A stretch of 7,405 nucleotides of DNA from Pseudomonadota bacterium (GCA_023386765.1 JAEWJD010000117.1:1-7405), one strand, 5' to 3'. Counted from the first letter of the stretch, positions 1 through 6,171 are shown. Made by a program: numbers and translations. The notes: generated from the sequence alone by a model not told the origin.

Positions 1-1210
1 CGCCCGCCAGGGCGCAGCCGGCCACCACCAACAGCGGCGCCACCCGCCCCACCACCAGCAGTCCAAACGCGGCCAGCGCCACGGCAAACGCGGCACGATC
101 GGTGATCGCGCTGGTCCAGACGGGGTCATACAACGCGGCCAGCAGAATCCCCACCACCGCGGCATTCACGCCCGCCAGGATGCGTGGGGCCAGCGCATGA
201 TGACGCCAGCGCTCCCAGAACGGCAGTACACCCGCGACCAGCAGCAGACCCGGGGCGAACACCGCCACCAGCAGGATCAGGCCGCCCAGCCAGCCGCCGA
301 ACGGCGCCGGCATCACCATCCCCAGATACGCCGCAAAACTGAACAAGGGCCCCGGCACCGCCTGCGCCGCGCCATAGCCGGCCAGGAATACGGTCTCGCT
401 CACCCAGCCGGTCTCCACCACGCCGGCCTCCAGCAAAGGCAGCACCACATGCCCGCCGCCGAACACCAGCGCACCGGCCTGGAACACCGTGGCCACCGCG
501 GGCAGCGCCAATCCGCCCACCCCTACGGCCAACACGGGCAGACCCAGCAGCAACACCGCACACAAGCCCAGCAACGCCGCCCCCTGCCGGGGCGAGACCG
601 GACAGCCGGCCTCGCGCAAGGCCGGCGCGGACGCCCCTGCCCGCCTCAACGCGCCAAAGGCCGCCCCGCCCAGGATGGCGGTCAGTTGCCCGCCCGACCC
701 CGGCCAGACCAGCGTCAACAGGGCCGCCCCCACCGCCAATCCGGCACGCGAGCGATCCGGGCAGAGCGCGCGTCCCATTCCCCAGACCGCCTGGGCCACC
801 ACGGCCACGGCGGCGATCATCAGGCCCTGCCCCAACCCGACGGCCAGCGGGCCGCTGCCCTGCATGGCCCCGAACGCGAAAGCCATCAGCAACAATGCCG
901 AAGGCAGCGTGAAGGCCGCCCAGGCCGCCAGCCCGCCGAGCCAGCCGGCGCGCTGCAACCCCAACGCAAAACCGACCTGGCTGCTGGCCGGTCCCGGCAG
1001 AAACTGACACAAGGCGACCAGATCGCTGTAGGCCTGGTCATCCAGCCAGCGCCGGCGCGCCACGAATTCATTGCGAAAATACCCCAGATGCGCCACCGGC
1101 CCGCCAAAGGACATCAGGCCGAGCCTGAAAAAGGCCAGCAGCACTTCCAGCGGCGAGCCACGTGCCGCCGAAGGCGCGGCAGCGCCAGGGGGAGGGGAAG
1201 ACAGGGACAT
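1..1210 (-). CDS. chrA: Chromate transporter, CHR/ChrA family (3' end off the window)
   Basis: An open frame enters from the left edge on the minus strand; 403 codons are visible and no stop is reached. The product is an inner-membrane protein of the CHR family, which in characterised members exports chromate. Both halves of the two-domain (long-chain) architecture are visible. The N-terminal half has the family signature around residues 28-47 (FRLG, SFGGP at 34-38, H41, GYF at 43-45) and LPGP at 71-74 followed by Q78. The C-terminal half repeats it as VFGGGH at 249-254 with LPLLE, then QAVPGPLFSF at 283-292. Several hydrophobic segments follow each motif. Long-chain ChrA proteins are about 400 residues, so little is missing. 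The start at 1210 is preceded by GGAG with 7-nt spacing. Family membership is secure; chromate as the real substrate is inferred, since many CHR proteins are untested. A 383-codon plus-strand frame here is an antisense artefact of GC bias. Confidence 0.93.
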   Translation of the reverse strand, partial: MSLSSPPPGAAAPSAARGSPLEVLLAFFRLGLMSFGGPVAHLGYFRNEFVARRRWLDDQAYSDLVALCQFLPGPASSQVGFALGLQRAGWLGGLAAWAAFTLPSALLLMAFAFGAMQGSGPLAVGLGQGLMIAAVAVVAQAVWGMGRALCPDRSRAGLAVGAALLTLVWPGSGGQLTAILGGAAFGALRRAGASAPALREAGCPVSPRQGAALLGLCAVLLLGLPVLAVGVGGLALPAVATVFQAGALVFGGGHVVLPLLEAGVVETGWVSETVFLAGYGAAQAVPGPLFSFAAYLGMVMPAPFGGWLGGLILLVAVFAPGLLLVAGVLPFWERWRHHALAPRILAGVNAAVVGILLAALYDPVWTSAITDRAAFAVALAAFGLLVVGRVAPLLVVAGCALAG

Positions 1211-1217
1211 GCGCAGG

Positions 1218-1221
1218 CTCC
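1218..1221 (-). promoter_or_regulatory. Shine-Dalgarno site for chrA
   Basis: The minus strand reads GGAG, 7 nt before the ATG at 1210. It supports that start for chrA. It lies only about 12 nt downstream of the terminator-like hairpin at 1234-1265. Confidence 0.7.
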
Positions 1222-1233
1222 AGACAGACAACA

Positions 1234-1265
1234 GGCCTGGGCGGCGCCATCGCGCCGCCCAGGCC
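1234..1265 (-). terminator. 14-bp GC-rich hairpin, probable terminator of the SDR operon
   Basis: The arms GGCCTGGGCGGCGC (1234-1247) and GCGCCGCCCAGGCC (1252-1265) are perfectly complementary with a 4-nt loop. Read on the minus strand, the stem is followed by TGTTGTCTGTCT, a T-rich but interrupted tail. It lies between the stop of SDR 2 (1300) and the start of chrA (1210). That fits a transcription terminator of the hydrolase-permease-SDR-SDR operon. The tail is weaker than in a canonical intrinsic terminator, so partial readthrough into chrA or an mRNA-stabilising role is possible. Confidence 0.65.
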
Positions 1266-1276
1266 GCCACTCTATC

Positions 1277-1319
1277 GCCTGCAGGCAGGCCGCGCCAGTT
1301 CAGGCACCGGCCTGCAGGC
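1277..1319. repeat. Two copies of the 10-bp palindrome GCCTGCAGGC
   Basis: GCCTGCAGGC occurs at 1277-1286 and again at 1310-1319. The second copy lies in the last codons of SDR 2 and the first just beyond its stop. Each copy is self-complementary, so the two can also pair with each other as a 10-bp stem with a 23-nt loop. Together with the hairpin at 1234-1265 this gives the operon a heavily structured 3' end. Chance in GC-rich DNA is not excluded. Confidence 0.5.
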
Positions 1320-2121
1320 TGCCGCTACGCAAACCGATCTGCCAATAGAGTCCGCCGCCGATCATGCCGCCTTCGACCGGAATGTCCGCAGCGGTAATGT
1401 AGGAGGACTGAGGGCTGAGCAGAAACAGCGCCACCTGGGCGATCTCCTGCGGATCAGCCCCACGCCCCAACGGCGTGGCCAACCGGTTGCCTTCATAGAA
1501 CTGTGCCGCGCGCGCCGCATCGTGCTCCGCATTGGGCGTGCGCGTCATGGGCGTGTCGACCAGGCCGGGGCAGATGCAATTGACCCGGATCTGACGCTGC
1601 GCGAGGTCGATGGCCGCCGCCTTGGTCAGGCCGCGCAAGCCCCATTTGCTGGCGGTGTAGGCGGCACTGAAGTACCCGGTCAGGCCGGCAGTCGAGGAAA
1701 TGTTGACGATCGACGCGCCCGCCGGCATCAAGCCGGCCAGGTGATGGATGGCGAAAAAGGCCCCCGACAGATTGACGGCCATCACCCGCTCCCATTCGGA
1801 CGCCGAGGTCTGCGTGACGGTCTTGCGCAGCGTAATGCCGGCATTGTTGATCAGCCCGTGCACCGCCATGCCTTGGTCGCGCAGCCGCCCGGCCAATGCC
1901 GCCCAGGCCCCCTCGTCGGCCACATCCAGGGCCTGGATGCGCAGGCGCTGCGGATCGCTGGCGCAGTGCTCGCGCAGCGCCTGCCAGTGAGCCGGGTCAT
2001 CGTCCAGATCCAGCGCGATGACGCAGGCCCCGGCATCGAACAGCGCCCGGACCTCGGCGGCGCCCTGACCGCGCGCCGCGCCGCTCACCACCACCACTCG
2101 GCCGCTCCAGAAGTCACCCAT
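1300..2121 (-). CDS. SDR-family NAD(P)-dependent oxidoreductase (SDR 2)
   Basis: A 273-residue classical short-chain dehydrogenase/reductase, cytosolic, expected to interconvert an alcohol and a ketone with NAD(H) or NADP(H). The Rossmann glycine motif is SGAARGQG at residues 13-20. Acidic residues after beta-2 (LDLD, 37-40) favour NAD(H). NNAG is at 92-95, catalytic Asn117 in VNLSG, Ser142/143 in ISS, Tyr155 and Lys159 in YTASK, and PG at 185-186. The run from NISS to Y-x-x-x-K resembles 3-alpha/20-beta-hydroxysteroid and alicyclic-alcohol dehydrogenases, but substrate cannot be deduced. About 22 residues follow the usual C-terminal EGG. The ATG at 2121 is preferred because GGGGGA lies 7 nt upstream; an in-frame ATG at 2136 would add five residues. 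The gene overlaps the upstream SDR gene by 8 nt (ATGGGTGA), so the two are probably translationally coupled. Confidence 0.93.
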   Translation of the reverse strand: MGDFWSGRVVVVSGAARGQGAAEVRALFDAGACVIALDLDDDPAHWQALREHCASDPQRLRIQALDVADEGAWAALAGRLRDQGMAVHGLINNAGITLRKTVTQTSASEWERVMAVNLSGAFFAIHHLAGLMPAGASIVNISSTAGLTGYFSAAYTASKWGLRGLTKAAAIDLAQRQIRVNCICPGLVDTPMTRTPNAEHDAARAAQFYEGNRLATPLGRGADPQEIAQVALFLLSPQSSYITAADIPVEGGMIGGGLYWQIGLRSGSLQAGA

Positions 2122-2842
2122 GCATGCATCCCCCATCGATGACCAGCGTATGGCCGGTCACATACGAAGACAGCGGGCTGACGAGATACAGCACGCCATT
2201 GGCCACCTCCTGCGGCTCGCCCAGACGTCCCAGCGGGATTTTCGCCAGGTACTGATCACGCAGGGCCGCATCGGCATGCATCCAGCTGCTCATCGCGGTG
2301 TCGATATAACCCGGCGCGATCGCATTGACGCGCACGCCCCGTTCCCCGAACTCCAGCGCCAGGCATTTAGTGGCGTGATGCACGCCCGCCTTGGCGGCGG
2401 CATAGTCCACGCAGTTGGGCCTCGCCTTGAGGCCGGCATAGCTGGACAGATTCACAATGGCGCCGCCCCGTGTCATGTGGCGCGCCGCCGCACGCGCGCC
2501 GAACACCGCCGAGCGCAGGTTCACGTTCAGGCTCTGATCCCAGGCTTGCGAGGTCAGGTCCAGGGCCGGCGAGCGCGCCAGCATGCCGGCGTTGCTGACC
2601 CAGATGTCCAGCCGCCCGTGGCGGTGCGCCACCGCGTCGGCCAAGGCATCGATCTGCGCCACATCGCCGACGTCCAGCGTCATGAAGCCGGCCTGCCCGG
2701 GTGGCGCCTGGATATCGGTGGGCACCACCGTGGCACCCGCCGCGCGCAGCGTCTGCACGATCCGGGCGCCGATTCCGCCGGCCGCCCCGGTCACCACGGC
2801 CACCTTGCCGGCCAGGTCGATAAGACTATTCAGTTTTTCCAT
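2114..2842 (-). CDS. SDR-family NAD(P)-dependent oxidoreductase, FabG-like (SDR 1)
   Basis: A 242-residue classical SDR, close to the family's usual length of about 250. TGAAGGIG at residues 18-25 forms the nucleotide-binding turn. Asp43 after beta-2 (PTDIQ) points to NAD(H). DVGD follows at 57-60 and NAG at 84-86. The catalytic tetrad is complete: Asn108, Ser134, Tyr147 and Lys151 (Y-A-A-A-K). PG is at 177-178 and the fold closes with VIDGG at 234-238. It is cytosolic and should oxidise or reduce a hydroxyl/carbonyl. It shares the operon with a second SDR that diverges clearly in sequence, so the two more likely catalyse successive steps or opposite stereochemistries than serve as duplicates. 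The start at 2842 gives the normal SDR N-terminus. Its SD is poor (only GTGG nearby) and the permease stop is 28 bp upstream. A longer start at 2902 would overlap the permease gene and is unlikely. Confidence 0.93.
   Translation of the reverse strand: MEKLNSLIDLAGKVAVVTGAAGGIGARIVQTLRAAGATVVPTDIQAPPGQAGFMTLDVGDVAQIDALADAVAHRHGRLDIWVSNAGMLARSPALDLTSQAWDQSLNVNLRSAVFGARAAARHMTRGGAIVNLSSYAGLKARPNCVDYAAAKAGVHHATKCLALEFGERGVRVNAIAPGYIDTAMSSWMHADAALRDQYLAKIPLGRLGEPQEVANGVLYLVSPLSSYVTGHTLVIDGGCMHG
2129..2134 (-). promoter_or_regulatory. Shine-Dalgarno site deciding the SDR 2 start
   Basis: The minus strand reads GGGGGA, 7 nt before the ATG at 2121. The in-frame alternative ATG at 2136 would overlap this element and has no comparable site, so 2121 is the better start. 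The site lies inside the 3' end of SDR 1. Confidence 0.6.
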
Positions 2843-2870
2843 CGTTGTGCCACGTTGTAGAGAATTCGAT

Positions 2871-4169
2871 TCAGCGATCCGTGGCCAGCGACCCGTCTGC
2901 ACGGATATCTGCCAGGTCCACCCCCTTGGTTTCGCGGATCAGGAAGCCCGCCACCACCGCCAGCAGCCCCAGCACCATCACGTAGATGAGGTAGACGTGA
3001 TGCTGCCCGCTACCGGACAGATAGGCATTGAGATAGGGTGCGGTGCCACCGAAAATGGCCACCGACAGCGAAGACACCAGGCCCACGCCCTGGGCACGCG
3101 CCTGCGTCGGCACCTGTTCGGACACGATGGCCGGATAGATCGCCGCGATCAGTGACCAGGCCGCCAGCCCCAGCCCCTGGGCGATGAAGAGCGACATCGG
3201 CTCGGTCGTGACGATCACCGAGATCGGGTAGGTGACGGCCATCACCGACAGGCCCCAGGCAATGACCACCGGCTTGCGGCCGAAGCGATCCGACAGCCAG
3301 CCGCAGACCGGCAGCCAGAACAGACACAGCAACTGCGCCAACAGGCTGGCCCGATAGGCGCCGGCTGCATCCATGCCCTGGGCGATGGCCGTGGCCGGCG
3401 CAAAGGTCACCCAGGTGTAATAGGCGATATTGGAGGCCGCCGAAATCATCACGATGTTCATGGCGATGCGCAGCTTCTGGCGCAGGCTGAGCTTGACCGG
3501 CGCGGCTTCGCTGCGCTGCTCGGCGAACACTTCGGATTCCTCGGCACTGCGACGCAGCACCAGCGCATACAAGCCCACCACGCCGCCCATGGCAAAGCCG
3601 ATGCGCCAGCCATAGTCGGCCATGGCCTCGCCGCCCAGGGCGGAGGCCAACGCGGCAGCCAGGGCCGTGGCGGCCATCACCCCAATGGACACGCTGACAA
3701 ACACCGAGCTGGACCACAGGCCACGCCGCTCCTTGGGCGCGATCTCGGCCACATAGGTATACGACACACCGGACTCGCCGCCATGCGCCAGGCCCTGCAG
3801 CAGGCGAAAGAACAGCAGCAGGCCGGAGGCGGCCAGCCCGATGCTGTCATAGGTCGGGATCAGGGCGATGCCCACACTGCTCAGTGCCAGCAGCATCATG
3901 GTCATCACCAGGGTGCGCTTGCGCCCGATGGTGTCGCCCACCTTGCCGAACAGCCAACCGCCCACCGGCCGGGCGATGAAGCCCCCGGCAAAGACGGCCA
4001 GCGTTGCCAGCAGGGCCGATTTCGGATCGGTGCGTTCAAACAGATTTGCGGCCAGATAGACCGAGAAGGTGCCGTAGAGCGTCCAGTCGAACCACTCCAG
4101 GGCATTGCCGATGGCGGCGGCGCGCAGGGATTTCTTCTGTCCCTCGGTTGCGCGTTGTAGGTGTTCCAT
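2871..4169 (-). CDS. MFS permease, metabolite:H+ symporter (MHS) type
   Basis: A 432-residue inner-membrane transporter with about 12 hydrophobic segments. It resembles the MHS branch of the major facilitator superfamily (KgtP, citrate, shikimate and betaine symporters). Diagnostic parts are AAAIGNALEWFDW at residues 17-29, RPVGG at 67-71, the loop 2-3 motif GKVGDTIGRKR at 75-85, LLQGLAHGGESG at 123-134, the matching loop 8-9 motif WLSDRFGRK at 291-299, and ETKGVDL near the end. Members usually import small carboxylates or zwitterions with protons. Lying between a hydrolase and two dehydrogenases, it probably imports the compound those enzymes degrade. The exact substrate is not readable. The start at 4169 has a strong SD, and the upstream in-frame ATG at 4217 lies inside the hydrolase gene and lacks support. 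Confidence 0.93.
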   Translation of the reverse strand: MEHLQRATEGQKKSLRAAAIGNALEWFDWTLYGTFSVYLAANLFERTDPKSALLATLAVFAGGFIARPVGGWLFGKVGDTIGRKRTLVMTMMLLALSSVGIALIPTYDSIGLAASGLLLFFRLLQGLAHGGESGVSYTYVAEIAPKERRGLWSSSVFVSVSIGVMAATALAAALASALGGEAMADYGWRIGFAMGGVVGLYALVLRRSAEESEVFAEQRSEAAPVKLSLRQKLRIAMNIVMISAASNIAYYTWVTFAPATAIAQGMDAAGAYRASLLAQLLCLFWLPVCGWLSDRFGRKPVVIAWGLSVMAVTYPISVIVTTEPMSLFIAQGLGLAAWSLIAAIYPAIVSEQVPTQARAQGVGLVSSLSVAIFGGTAPYLNAYLSGSGQHHVYLIYVMVLGLLAVVAGFLIRETKGVDLADIRADGSLATDR

Positions 4170-4174
4170 AGTGT

Positions 4175-4182
4175 CCCCTCCT
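4175..4182 (-). promoter_or_regulatory. Strong Shine-Dalgarno site for the MFS permease
   Basis: The minus strand reads AGGAGGGG in the 23-bp gap after the hydrolase stop, with the GGAGG core 7 nt before the ATG at 4169. It is the strongest SD in the operon and fixes the permease start. Confidence 0.8.
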
Positions 4183-4192
4183 GATGAATGAC

Positions 4193-5134
4193 TTATTTGA
4201 GATGCTGCTCGAACCAATCCGCGGCCGCCTGGCTGGTGGTCGCAAAGTGTTCCTGATAGACGCTGTAATGCCCGCCGGGCAGCTGCAACAGCGACTTGGG
4301 TTCAAAGGCTTGCTGGTAACTGTGTTGCTGCAGATCGGTCGGCGTCAGCACGTCGTCATCGGCCACGATCATGAGCAAGGGCGTGGGTGCGATGCGGCGG
4401 ATATAGGCGCCCGGCAGATAGGCGCGCGCCAGTTCCAGCGATCGCAGGGTCACGCGATTCTCCCAGGCCGGACAACGGCGCGCCTCGGCGCTCATGTACT
4501 CGTAGGAGTCGCGTCCCGGATAGGCCACTGGCGCGCTGCCATCCGGATCGATCAGGCCGATCTCGCCCGGGGGCAGGCCGGCATCGCGCTGCTCGCGATC
4601 GTCCTGCAGGCGTTGACGCAGCTGGGCTGCGCCGGCGCGGCGCTGGCCGGCGGCATGGCCATCGGTGGTCGGCACCTGGCTCACCACGCAGGCCACGCGC
4701 CGGTCCAGGGCCGCCACCACCAGCACATGGCCGCCGCTATAGCTCGACCCCCATATCCCGACCTTGTCCGCACGCACCTCGGCGCGCCGGCGTACATAGG
4801 AGATGGCCGCACGGAAATCCTCGATCTGTGCCCAGGGGTCGATTTCCTGGCGCGGCAGCCCGTCACTGCGGCCCAGGCGGCGGAAGTCGAAGGTCAGCGC
4901 GGCACAGCCGCGCGCCACGAAGGCGGCGGCATAGTCCTCCAGGTCGCCCCCGGCGTTCATGGCCCAGCCATGCGCCAGCACCACGACCGGCCAAGGCCCG
5001 TCACCCGTCCCGGGCAGGTAGAACCGCCCTCTGATCGTGTCGCCTGCCACCGCAAATTCAATCGACTCAACCGATCGATCATCGGAGACGGCTTGACCTT
5101 TCCCGGCTTCTCGGGAACCCTTTCCAGACTGCAT
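4193..5134 (-). CDS. Alpha/beta hydrolase (esterase/lactonase/dienelactone-hydrolase-like)
   Basis: A 313-residue, probably cytosolic alpha/beta-hydrolase; no signal peptide or membrane segment is visible. The oxyanion-region motif is VVLAHGWAMN at residues 51-60. The strand FDFRRLGRSDG (82-92) is followed by the nucleophile elbow GSSYSGG at 129-135, with Ser131 the likely nucleophile by comparison with the GxSYxG form of CocE-like enzymes. The acid is probably Asp261 in VADDDVLTP and the base His289 in GGHY. Residues 158-225 form a probable lid. The family includes dienelactone hydrolases, acyl-transfer enzymes and peptidases, so ester, lactone or C-C hydrolysis are all possible. It is the first gene of the four-gene operon and diverges from lysR. 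The start at 5134 has GGAG 8 nt upstream; an in-frame ATG at 5197 would begin upstream of the predicted transcription start. Confidence 0.9.
   Translation of the reverse strand: MQSGKGSREAGKGQAVSDDRSVESIEFAVAGDTIRGRFYLPGTGDGPWPVVVLAHGWAMNAGGDLEDYAAAFVARGCAALTFDFRRLGRSDGLPRQEIDPWAQIEDFRAAISYVRRRAEVRADKVGIWGSSYSGGHVLVVAALDRRVACVVSQVPTTDGHAAGQRRAGAAQLRQRLQDDREQRDAGLPPGEIGLIDPDGSAPVAYPGRDSYEYMSAEARRCPAWENRVTLRSLELARAYLPGAYIRRIAPTPLLMIVADDDVLTPTDLQQHSYQQAFEPKSLLQLPGGHYSVYQEHFATTSQAAADWFEQHLK
5071..5085. promoter_or_regulatory. Possible accessory operator half-site pair inside the hydrolase gene
   Basis: CCGAT, five bases, then ATCGG occurs over codons 17-21 of the hydrolase. The same two pentamers build the large palindrome at 5212-5240, about 140 bp away. 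It could be a secondary regulator site, but the pentamers are short and GATC/CGAT-rich words are common in GC-rich DNA. Confidence 0.25.
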
Positions 5135-5175
5135 ACTTGACGCTCCAGGATTCAAAATTCCTGGCGGAAGTATGC
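5131..5175 (-). promoter_or_regulatory. Composite dyad enclosing the hydrolase start codon and SD
   Basis: GCATACTT (5131-5138) is complementary to AAGTATGC (5168-5175). Inside them CCAGGA (5145-5150) is complementary to TCCTGG (5159-5164) with an 8-nt loop. On the minus-strand transcript the outer stem contains the AUG at 5134 and the inner stem covers the GG of the SD GGAG. It could mask translation initiation if the transcript starts upstream of 5175, or be a DNA operator if it starts within the dyad, as the predicted promoter suggests. Confidence 0.4.
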
Positions 5176-5197
5176 GAGGACGCCTCAAGGCGAACAA
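5169..5197 (-). promoter_or_regulatory. Candidate sigma-70 promoter of the hydrolase operon
   Basis: The minus strand has TTGTTC (5197-5192), a 17-nt spacer, and CATACT (5174-5169). These match the -35 and -10 consensus at 3 and 4 of 6 positions, as expected for an activator-dependent promoter. The predicted start near 5162 puts the T-N11-A palindrome at about -64, the usual LysR-type recognition position. The call rests on spacing and weak boxes. Confidence 0.45.
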
Positions 5198-5211
5198 GCA
5201 GCAAAAAGGCC

Positions 5212-5240
5212 CCGATCAATCGGAATTACCGATTGATCGG
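5212..5240. promoter_or_regulatory. LysR-type operator: perfect 12-bp inverted repeat with T-N11-A core
   Basis: The arms CCGATCAATCGG (5212-5223) and CCGATTGATCGG (5229-5240) are exact reverse complements around the 5-nt spacer AATTA. T5220 and A5232 form a T-N11-A box centred exactly on the dyad axis at 5226. Each arm is itself a CCGAT-NN-ATCGG mini-dyad. It is the only long palindrome in the 131-bp region between the divergent hydrolase operon and lysR, so it is the natural binding site for that regulator. It can serve both activation of the operon and autorepression. The T5 run at 5241-5245 also makes it terminator-like in the lysR direction. Confidence 0.75.
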
Positions 5241-5265
5241 TTTTTCCCCTCCTGGCTGGAATCCC

Positions 5266-6171
5266 ATGGAACTACGACAACTGGAGTGTTTTCTGGCCGT
5301 GGCCGAACTATTGCATTTCGGCAAGGCTGCCCAGCGCCTGCACATGAGCCAGTCCAGCGTGTCGGAGGCCGTGCGCAACCTGGAACATGCCTTGGGCGGC
5401 GCCCTCTTTGACCGCAGCAGCCGGCGCGTGGCGCTCACCCCGCTGGGCGAAGCCCTGCGTCAGGAGGCCGGGCCGGCCGTACTGCGCCTGAACACGGCCT
5501 GGCAGGAATGCCGGCTGATCGCCGCCGGACGCAAGCGCGAACTCAAGATCGGCTTTCTGGGCGGCGGCTTCTATGAACTGCACCAACCGCTGGTCAGCGA
5601 ATTCACCGCGCTCTATCCCGGCGTGAACCTGGAGTTTGTGGAGCTGACCTACGTGAGCCACTTCTCCGCCGTCACCGATGGGGTGGTCGATGTCGCGTTC
5701 TGCCGTCTGCCGCTGGGTGGCGAGGGCCTGCGGCGCGGCCCCGTCGTAATGCTGGATCAGCGCATGCTCTGCGTGCCGCGCGATCACCCCCTGGCCGGCG
5801 AAACCCTGATCAGCCCGGAATGCCTGGCGCACGAGAAACTGGCACGCCTGGTACCCGGCTCGGTCAGCAACGAATGGAGCGACTACCACTTCCCGCGCCA
5901 CACCCCCAGCGGCCACCCCATCGCCGACGGCCCGACCGTGCGCACCATCCGCGAAGCAATCTCCGTCGTCACCTCGCGCCAGGGCGTCTTCATGATCACC
6001 CGCCGCGCCCAGCGTTACTACGACACCCCCAACATCGCCTTCGTGCCTATCGACCTGCCCGCCATGCCTTCGGCACTGGCCTGGCGGGCCGACGACAACC
6101 GTACCGTGATCGCGGACCTCAACGCCTTGCTCATGCGTATCGCGCAACGTCACGGCACCATCCCGCCTTGA
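5266..6171 (+). CDS. LysR-family transcriptional regulator
   Basis: A 301-residue LTTR of normal length. Residues 1-60 form the winged helix-turn-helix: MELRQLECFLAVAELLHFGKAA, then the recognition helix around QSSVSEAVRNLEHALG (29-44) and LFDRSSRRVALTPLGE (47-62). A linker helix leads to the periplasmic-binding-protein-like effector domain from about residue 92 (ELKIGFLGG) with the family's typical FxxxYPGVxLE at 113-123 and DVAFCRLP at 142-149. The effector is unknown but is probably the operon's substrate or an intermediate. The frame is open up to 5137, but the ATG at 5266 gives the canonical LTTR N-terminus and has TGGA just upstream; the longer version would translate through the operator. 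It diverges from the hydrolase operon and probably activates it and represses itself. It ends 78 bp before the GntR gene. Confidence 0.95.
   Translation: MELRQLECFLAVAELLHFGKAAQRLHMSQSSVSEAVRNLEHALGGALFDRSSRRVALTPLGEALRQEAGPAVLRLNTAWQECRLIAAGRKRELKIGFLGGGFYELHQPLVSEFTALYPGVNLEFVELTYVSHFSAVTDGVVDVAFCRLPLGGEGLRRGPVVMLDQRMLCVPRDHPLAGETLISPECLAHEKLARLVPGSVSNEWSDYHFPRHTPSGHPIADGPTVRTIREAISVVTSRQGVFMITRRAQRYYDTPNIAFVPIDLPAMPSALAWRADDNRTVIADLNALLMRIAQRHGTIPP

Noticed and set aside
126..1010. 294-codon minus-strand frame, Gly/Arg/Ala-rich
   Set aside because: Frame-shifted shadow of chrA on the same strand; the true frame has CHR motifs and hydrophobic segments.
197..1348. 383-codon open frame on the plus strand, with another overlapping at 489-1007
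   Set aside because: Antisense to chrA. The product is a low-complexity Gln/Arg/Pro/His-rich chain with no domain, which is what GC-rich codon bias gives on the opposite strand.
1162..2142. 326-codon plus-strand frame across SDR 2
   Set aside because: Antisense to a well-supported SDR gene; Arg/Gln/Gly-rich with no recognisable domain.
2120..2860. 246-codon plus-strand frame across SDR 1
   Set aside because: Antisense shadow; the minus strand carries a complete SDR with its catalytic residues.
3010..3717. 235-codon minus-strand frame inside the permease gene
   Set aside because: Alternative-frame shadow of the MHS permease; Gly/Arg/His-rich without transmembrane pattern.
4184..5140. 318-codon plus-strand frame across the hydrolase
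   Set aside because: Antisense to the alpha/beta hydrolase, which has its full catalytic triad and an SD on the minus strand.
5137..5265. N-terminal extension of the LysR protein from an ATG at 5137
   Set aside because: The extra 43 residues have no LTTR similarity and would be encoded across the operator palindrome. MELRQLECF at 5266 is the standard LTTR start.
5308..6153. 281-codon minus-strand frame across lysR
   Set aside because: Antisense to a clear LysR regulator; composition is typical of a shadow frame.
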